From NCBI GenBank assembly GCA_038277395.1, contig CM076191.1, positions 27,662,583 through 27,726,582 of the forward strand: a stretch of DNA of 64,000 nucleotides, in the 5' to 3' direction. The position numbers and the translations under genes are program-made. The stretch is from Dryocosmus kuriphilus (Eukaryota > Arthropoda > Insecta > Hymenoptera > Cynipidae). Positions 58,376-64,000 of this stretch are shown here, piece after piece. Below the pieces are notes generated by a model. The model was given only the letters and a program-made list of their open reading frames with translations. It had not been told where the DNA came from and searched no databases. How positions within the stretch are numbered: the first letter of the stretch is position 1; every line of letters begins with the position of its first letter.

Positions 58376-59869
58376 GACGGCGTTATGCCTTAACCCCAGG
58401 GCTTAGCCGGAAAAAAAAAGAGAAGAAAAAAAAAACCGTTTTCCGCCGTCACCACGTGGAGGTGCCCTGGGTGCCGACACAAGATAGATATTACTGAAGT
58501 CTACCTTCAGCGATCGAGTAGACCTTTTTCGACCTTGACGTGGCCCTGATCTCGTCCTTGAGGAGACCAACGGTCCTCGTATTCGGATTCAACGATCCTC
58601 AAAATATATTACCGCAGTAGTTTAGTGCCAGGAAACCATATTTTCGTATTTTTGCAGTTATCAAATAAATTCTCCACATCACCACTTATAATGACCTTGA
58701 AATGACCTCTGGATCATCGTGAAAAAAAACAAAATTCACATCTGAACGTAAAAGTTTTCGTTCTTTCAGAATCTGTAGTCAAAAATTAATTTTCTTCTAA
58801 AATAAACACATTTGATCTTCAAATGACCTTGACCTCCACTAGTTGGGGTCAAACAGACCTCGAGTTCGAATTCAGCGACCCGAGAAACATAAAGGTTGAT
58901 TGTTTATTTTACTCAAATGATATTTTTTCAAATTTGACCTTAAAATGCCTTTGACCCAGACGTGATGGAGTGAAACGGACCACGGATTCGTGATCAGCGG
59001 GTGAAATTACATGGGAATATATGTGTCACGTTAAAATATCAGAGAGATGGTTTTTTTTTTGTGTGCCGGTGAAATTATTAACTTGAAAATAACGAAGAAA
59101 GTGCAATTTTCCAAGATTTTTACCATTTTTCGGTACTTTAGCTTGAGCTTGCAAACATAATAGAATTTTTTACAATATCTATACTACATATTCACTTGTG
59201 TTAATATAGAACACAATTTTTACCGTTCATTAGGATCAGAAAAAACTTATAGGCTTGAAAATAACGTAAAAATGCAATTTTTCGTGATTTTAAACTTTGA
59301 CCGGCTTATGCGAACCGATACAATTATTTTCTTGCTTTAACTTTCAGAAAGTCATTTTGGCACCCACTAGAAACTTTTCTGCCCCCCTCCCCAGCATGGA
59401 AAAGGAAAGACCAAAATTTTTTTTCGTTACACCCCAATGTCTATACGTTTTGTGTATTATTTTTTGGAAATTACCTCAATCGCTTTTACTAAGTACACTT
59501 TTCTTTGGTTTGTTTAAGTTCTGTGTTTCTAATAAGTTCCTCGGTTCTACAATACTGATATTTCAAAGATCAGGGGTCAAATGTCAAAGACTAGAGGTTT
59601 GTGGTCATACTTTCTTGGAACATACTTCTACTAGTTCATTAATTACCTCTGAGCTGAGTCTTCCATAAGTAGAAATAAAACTGGGAACTGTCAGATTTCA
59701 GCGTCATATAGCTACAGAAAGAAAATATAAAATTTAAATTCCAACTTTTAAGGGTTGGATTAAATGTTCTAGAAATTTTGCTCTCATCAAATTTAGAAAA
59801 AATAATGACTTTTAATGAATAAATAAATCTATTAAATAACTTTCGAACTTAATAAAAAAGTATACTTAC

Positions 59870-59990
59870 TTCACTGCCAACGTAAACGTGAAATCAACCA
59901 CAGAATTTAGTTGATGAGAAAAATGAAGTAAATAATACAGGTGCAAGCATTTGACGAAATCAAATCGAAAAAACATATGTGCCATTTTGG
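59870..59990 (-). pseudogene. Gustatory receptor pseudogene, exon B remnant
   Basis: Encodes RFDFVKCLHLYYLLHFSHQL and NSVVDFTFTLAV, then a GTAAGT donor. It matches exon B of the gene at 60415-63564 (SWAKCLHVMYLF, NSVVDFTFTSVV). The upstream part of the exon is lost to a stop. With 54669-55041 it makes one disrupted receptor gene. Confidence 0.7.
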
Positions 59991-60414
59991 TGAAAAATTA
60001 GCTTTTGGGATTAGTGAAATCATGAGAGGCTGCGTCTACCATATTTTAAATTACAATTTTTAATCATTTATAATAAAAGCTCAATGTTTACAATTCGAGA
60101 AACAGAGAAAAGTGATAAAATATAATTGAAAAATATGTATGCCAAGTACAGTACGGTACCAAAAAATTGTAAGAAGTAACGAATACGCCACGAAATAAAA
60201 GGAAATAATAGAAGAGTACCTTGCGGATATTTTTCCTGGCAAAATTCGTGGAGTGCGTTTTTCCTTACCAAAGAAAAACTCCGTTTGTGCTTAACGTAAA
60301 GTCTTTGATTTTAAACATCCCGTGTCGAACAATGACGAACAATGGTAACCAGTGGAAGAAATCCTCCAGCCACTTCGACTAAATAGTAAACACTAAAAAA
60401 TTTGGTGTATTTAT

Positions 60415-63400
60415 TCATTCGCTTATTTCTGGACTAAATTGTATTAGTATAACGAGGTATGTCGTCACTGATCCAATGAACTGAAATTTAATTAATTAGC
60501 TATTTCTTCATTGGTTAATAAAGTAAAATGCAACAATTAGAGATCTTACTTTTTGCACAAGAGGGTAATCTAAAGTTGATAATCCACATGCAGTAAATAC
60601 CAAGGGTTGTTGAGACAGTTGTAATGAAAATATTTCAATCTGATAATAATAAATAATCAATATTAATAAAGTATAGATAATATTCTATATTATATTTGAA
60701 GAACAATACTTATTGCTTGTTTTCTCACCTCCTCTTTTAATTCTTCATCTTCACTGAAACTCTTCAGTTCATACAGTATATCTCTAGTTTTATGTGCCTG
60801 TATGTGAACAAAGAAAAAGTCAACTCTTTTAAAGAATATCTTAAATATAAATATGAAAATTTAAAAGTTGTGCTTTGATAAATTTTCTATTACATAAATC
60901 TTTACCTCTAGACTAACTTTTGCGCAAGTAGATGTAATATTAATTAGTTTGGACGCATATACAGTAAACCAAATGCACCCGCTACTGAACAGTAGAATTT
61001 TAGAGTTGAATGTTCGTCTAACAAAGAAAATGATACTGAACAAATTATATAAAAGGCCTGTTAGTATAATAAAATATGCTCCTATTTCCATCATCATTTG
61101 TTTTTGATAAATCTTGTTTATTTCCCAGGATATATTCGATAATTCCATGTGAAGATATCTGAAGCAAATATGAATTTAATGTTCCGGTTCCCACTTAGTG
61201 TAATTAGATGTCTCATGGAAAGTTTAGAAATTTTATGAAGCGCTAGCCCATTGTGTAATGAATAATCACCGGTTACATCATCTGTCTAGAATTTCTAGGC
61301 GTTTTATGAAGTGCTCAGTCATCTTGACTACCGAGCTCATAGATAGTGTAATAGAATTCTATGAATATAATTTTAAATAATCATCTCTTAAACTTAGGTT
61401 TTGATAGTTTTTGAAATATTTATTTTTTCTAAAATCAAGGGAGTATTTTTGGAAAACAAGCATGGGAATTAAAAAAAAAATTTTACTTATCATTTTCCTG
61501 TTATGTGAAAAATTATGACAAAATTTGACTAATTTCTATTTAAAATTAACTAACAATTGTCAGTGGAAAAATGTCTGAGAACCTTCTTGAAAAAATGTAA
61601 CTTTTTTTTTTAGTCAAACAACATAACCTACCATCTTTTGACTTATTCAACTACTGAAATTCGACTAATAATAATTGGATAAATAAAAACTGATTAAATC
61701 AGTGACTAACTTTTTGCTTTTTAATTAGTATTTTTCAACTAATTCAGTTTTAAAGAATTCATTTTGTCAGTAGAGGGTATTATTTACACTATTATATGTT
61801 TTTTAAAAAGTTTTTTTCATATCCCCGTCCCTAAAGTGATAACTGTATACAAAATAATTATGATACCTATTAATTCAACTACGTTTTTATTTAAGTAAAC
61901 CAATTATAAGACTTGTAAGTTGTGGTTTTTAAAATTATGTTCATAGAATTTTATTACACTATGTGCTCAGTTGGAAGTTACTCGTTTCATGAAATGTCTA
62001 GACTTTTCAAGAAACATCTAATTAGGTACACTAAGTGGTCAAGAAATAAATGATTTCCAAAACATATATTTTGAATACTTCATTTTAAATTTCGAATAAA
62101 AACTTCTTCAGTTTTTAAGGACTAATATTTTATATTATTTATACATTAAAAATATTGAAACCTTTGAACTAAACTCTTTATTGAGGAAAAAATAAATTAC
62201 TTACCTACTTAATATCAGTGTTTGTTTTTTTAATTGTTTCTCTTTTAGTCTGTCGCTATATTCGGTTGACATAACTAGAGCACTTACTCTACTGTATTTT
62301 GGGTACAATTTTGAAACAGTTTTTAGCTCTAGGCACTTCTCCAAGTGTCTTTTTAGAAGTAAATTAATATTCATGAATCTCATTCCTATGAAGCTGTATT
62401 TCAGATAAAAAATACGTTTTTTCGCCATTAATCCGTCAAACTTATGTATATATGTATTATATATGCTATGGAACTTTTAGTAAATGAGTGAATAAATAAG
62501 ATTATTCTTTAGTTGATAGAATAGATCACTATTTAGATAATATAGCCATAATTTTACAGGATATAATCAAACAAGAAAAGCTTTTTATCGTACCGAGTAA
62601 AGTCAGATCAAATTCGACTAAAAATTTACTTACTTCACAACTGACGTGAAGGTGAAATCAACCACAGAATTGACATGAAGTGGACAGTGAAAGAGGTACA
62701 TGACGTGCAGACATTTCGCCCAACTGAACTTTGGTTTTAAATGATGTATGTCGTTAACTAAAAGAACTGCAATTATGAGAACCCACATTGCTGCTTTTAG
62801 CATCGAATCAATAAAAATTTTGCGATAGTTGTTTGGAAGGCCCAAACGTTCCAAAGCTACATCCAATTGTTCTAATCTTTTAATATTATTTCTGAACTCC
62901 TTAAAGAAAATGAAATATTTTAAAATTAGTATATTCATTTAATAATGTAAGAATTGCTATAAATTGTTGACAAATAATTCGGAAAACACTCTGAGAAAAA
63001 CGTTCGTTGCAGACAAGAAAATAATTTTGTTGAACCAACAAAGGCTCGGGTTTATTTCAATGAAAAAAATTTATTTTGGTTTAAAAAAAGGTTTATTGAA
63101 AGAACCTAACTTTTTTTGGGTCAGCAATAAAGTTTTCGTGCTTTTATAAGAATTAAATAGTTTTTTTTTGTTCGAACATTTTACTCCTTTGGCAAAATTG
63201 TATTGAGCAAACATAAAACATACCTTATAATGATACCAACCAATGAAAATGGAAGATACTGAGATAGTCATATTGAAATATACAATAAGCTTAAAAATAT
63301 TTCTGCTTGTTTGATTTAAATTGTCAATTTCCAACCCTCGTACATGAGAATAAACAAGAAACCAGTAGAAAGAATTCATTACCAAAACGTAGATAAAAGT

Positions 63401-63564
63401 AATCACAGGTCGTGTTTTCCCAAAGGGTATTCCCATATACTTAGACCCGCAATCCAATTTAATATCATGACTGGAAGAATCGAATCGTGTATATTTTTTG
63501 GTACCCAATTCATAATATCGAAAAGGTAATTTAACTTCTTTTGTGGCTTGCGTCTCGTGAACAT
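60415..63564 (-). CDS. Gustatory receptor (7tm_7), seven exons; one apparent frameshift in exon 1
   Basis: Ligand-gated chemoreceptor channel of the insect gustatory family, expected in the dendritic membrane of taste neurons. Exons (minus strand): A 63564-63224, B 62899-62634, C 62393-62205, D 61158-60906, E 60797-60729, F 60639-60550, G 60480-60415. All introns have GT/AG ends and every junction phase agrees. About 424 codons, normal for the family. Exon A has MNWVPKNIHDSILPVMILNW and IWEYPLGK, exon D several membrane stretches (IGAYFIILTGLLYNLFSII), exon F FSLQLSQQPLVF, and exon G SVTTYLVILIQF, the C-terminal signature. In exon A the frame breaks at GGGAAAACACG (near 63420), where one A appears missing; the upstream Met is therefore out of frame with the rest. 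An in-frame Met at 63508 exists but would lose the conserved EYPLGK context. Either a recent pseudogene or an assembly error. Confidence 0.87.
61191..62038. mobile_element. MITE-like TIR element in receptor intron
   Basis: Ends CCACTTAGTGTA and TACACTAAGTGG. The arms share AATTAGATGT, CATGAAA and ATAGAATT words mirrored over about 180 bp. Lies in the intron between exons C and D. No clear target duplication. Confidence 0.7.
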
Positions 63565-64000
63565 CGTCACTACTGTGTTCACAATTCTCTATCAGATCGT
63601 AATGCTATTTAGTATCCTATTATTAAAAGCATATTTTGTCAGGCGCAGTAGCCGCCCCCTTTCATTGGCATATTAATTGAATATAAAACGACACGCAGGA
63701 GTCTTGACGACTAATTACGCAGGAATTGCTCTTATTAAATTATCGTTAAATAAAACGTATTAGAGAGAACATTCATCACTTTTTAATGCTATCATTATTC
63801 CCGCAAACCTAAAGAAACCAGTTTGTTTGCTTTCACAAAATCACGCCATTTTTGGTAGAAATAATTTTGTTTTAGAAACACCAAAAATAGTCTTACTTTT
63901 GTTACATCTTAAATTTGCTTCATCATAAATTAAGCCTATATTTGTCTTGAAACAAATCTCTTTTCTTAAACCAAAACCTTTTTCCCGTGAAATGCCGCGT
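63565..64000. other. Upstream region of the receptor gene, nothing identified
   Basis: AT-rich, probably holding the promoter. No element could be assigned with confidence. Confidence 0.4.

Larger units (their letters stand above)
55480..59436 (-). mobile_element. TIR transposon with ~1-kb arms and AGGTCA clusters
   Basis: Left end TAGGACGTAACGAAAT and right end TTTCGTTACACCCCA (imperfect inverse), flanked by the perfect 8-bp duplication ATGTCTAT (55472-55479, 59437-59444). Arms 55480-56480 and 58490-59436 are inverted copies of about 1 kb. It carries the gene at 56297-58375. Superfamily not identified. Confidence 0.87.

Noticed and set aside
63071..63223. Read-through of receptor exon A past 63224
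   Set aside because: A GTATGT donor follows HYK and the next exon joins in phase; the extension is intronic.
60415..63564. Odorant receptor (7tm_6)
   Set aside because: The C-terminal TYLVILIQF and the EYPLGK N-terminal context are gustatory receptor features.

Overview
The window is eukaryotic, AT-rich and repeat-dense, and almost certainly insect. The only host genes I recognise are two members of the insect gustatory receptor (7tm_7) family at the right end. A hymenopteran, possibly parasitoid or gall wasp, fits the receptor style and repeat content, but that is an inference. There are spliced genes with consensus GT/AG introns, many transposons with terminal inverted repeats (TIRs), and no bacterial-style operons.

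Left (1-10.3 kb): two Penelope-like retroelement copies lie head to head, giving a 5-kb palindrome. Each carries broken RT and GIY-YIG frames and a pLTR with a hammerhead-like motif. A 3.9-kb hAT element (6359-10285) follows, with a decayed five-exon DUF4371-type transposase that includes a tandemly duplicated exon. 10.9-24.8 kb holds repeats: a family called R1 here (GC-rich hairpin head, degenerate 153-bp satellite units, conserved tail), two adjacent TIR elements sharing the core CCCGAGTC, foldback MITEs, a tRNA-like block and a deleted mariner.

Middle (25-54 kb) is one nested structure. A non-LTR retrotransposon on the minus strand, about 2 kb of it recognisable, is spread over roughly 54.0 to 25.2 kb. 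It is cut by a composite foldback (26.1-27.5 kb), a 6.5-kb TIR element with a ~9-10 bp target duplication (27536-34071) that carries a USP-like protease exon, and a small TIR transposon (34978-53770). That last transposon's gene is itself split by a 17-kb element (36207-53189) with AG/CT termini, a 6-bp target duplication (CATCTT), ~5.07-kb nearly identical inverted arms and a ~2-kb unique centre with one intact gene. These hallmarks point to a Polinton/Maverick-type element without visible polymerase or integrase. Its left arm alone carries an R1 copy, which in turn carries a Merlin transposon (39550-43080, TSD TTAATATT) containing a frame-preserving 153-bp minisatellite.

Right (54-64 kb): a gustatory receptor pseudogene (exons at 54669-55041 and 59870-59990) is split by a 4-kb TIR transposon (55480-59436, TSD ATGTCTAT). 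Next is a seven-exon gustatory receptor gene on the minus strand (63564-60415), whose intron phases all agree but whose first exon has an apparent 1-base deletion.

Nothing here works as a pathway. The biology is transposon layering, readable because flanking target duplications and interrupted frames record the order of insertion.
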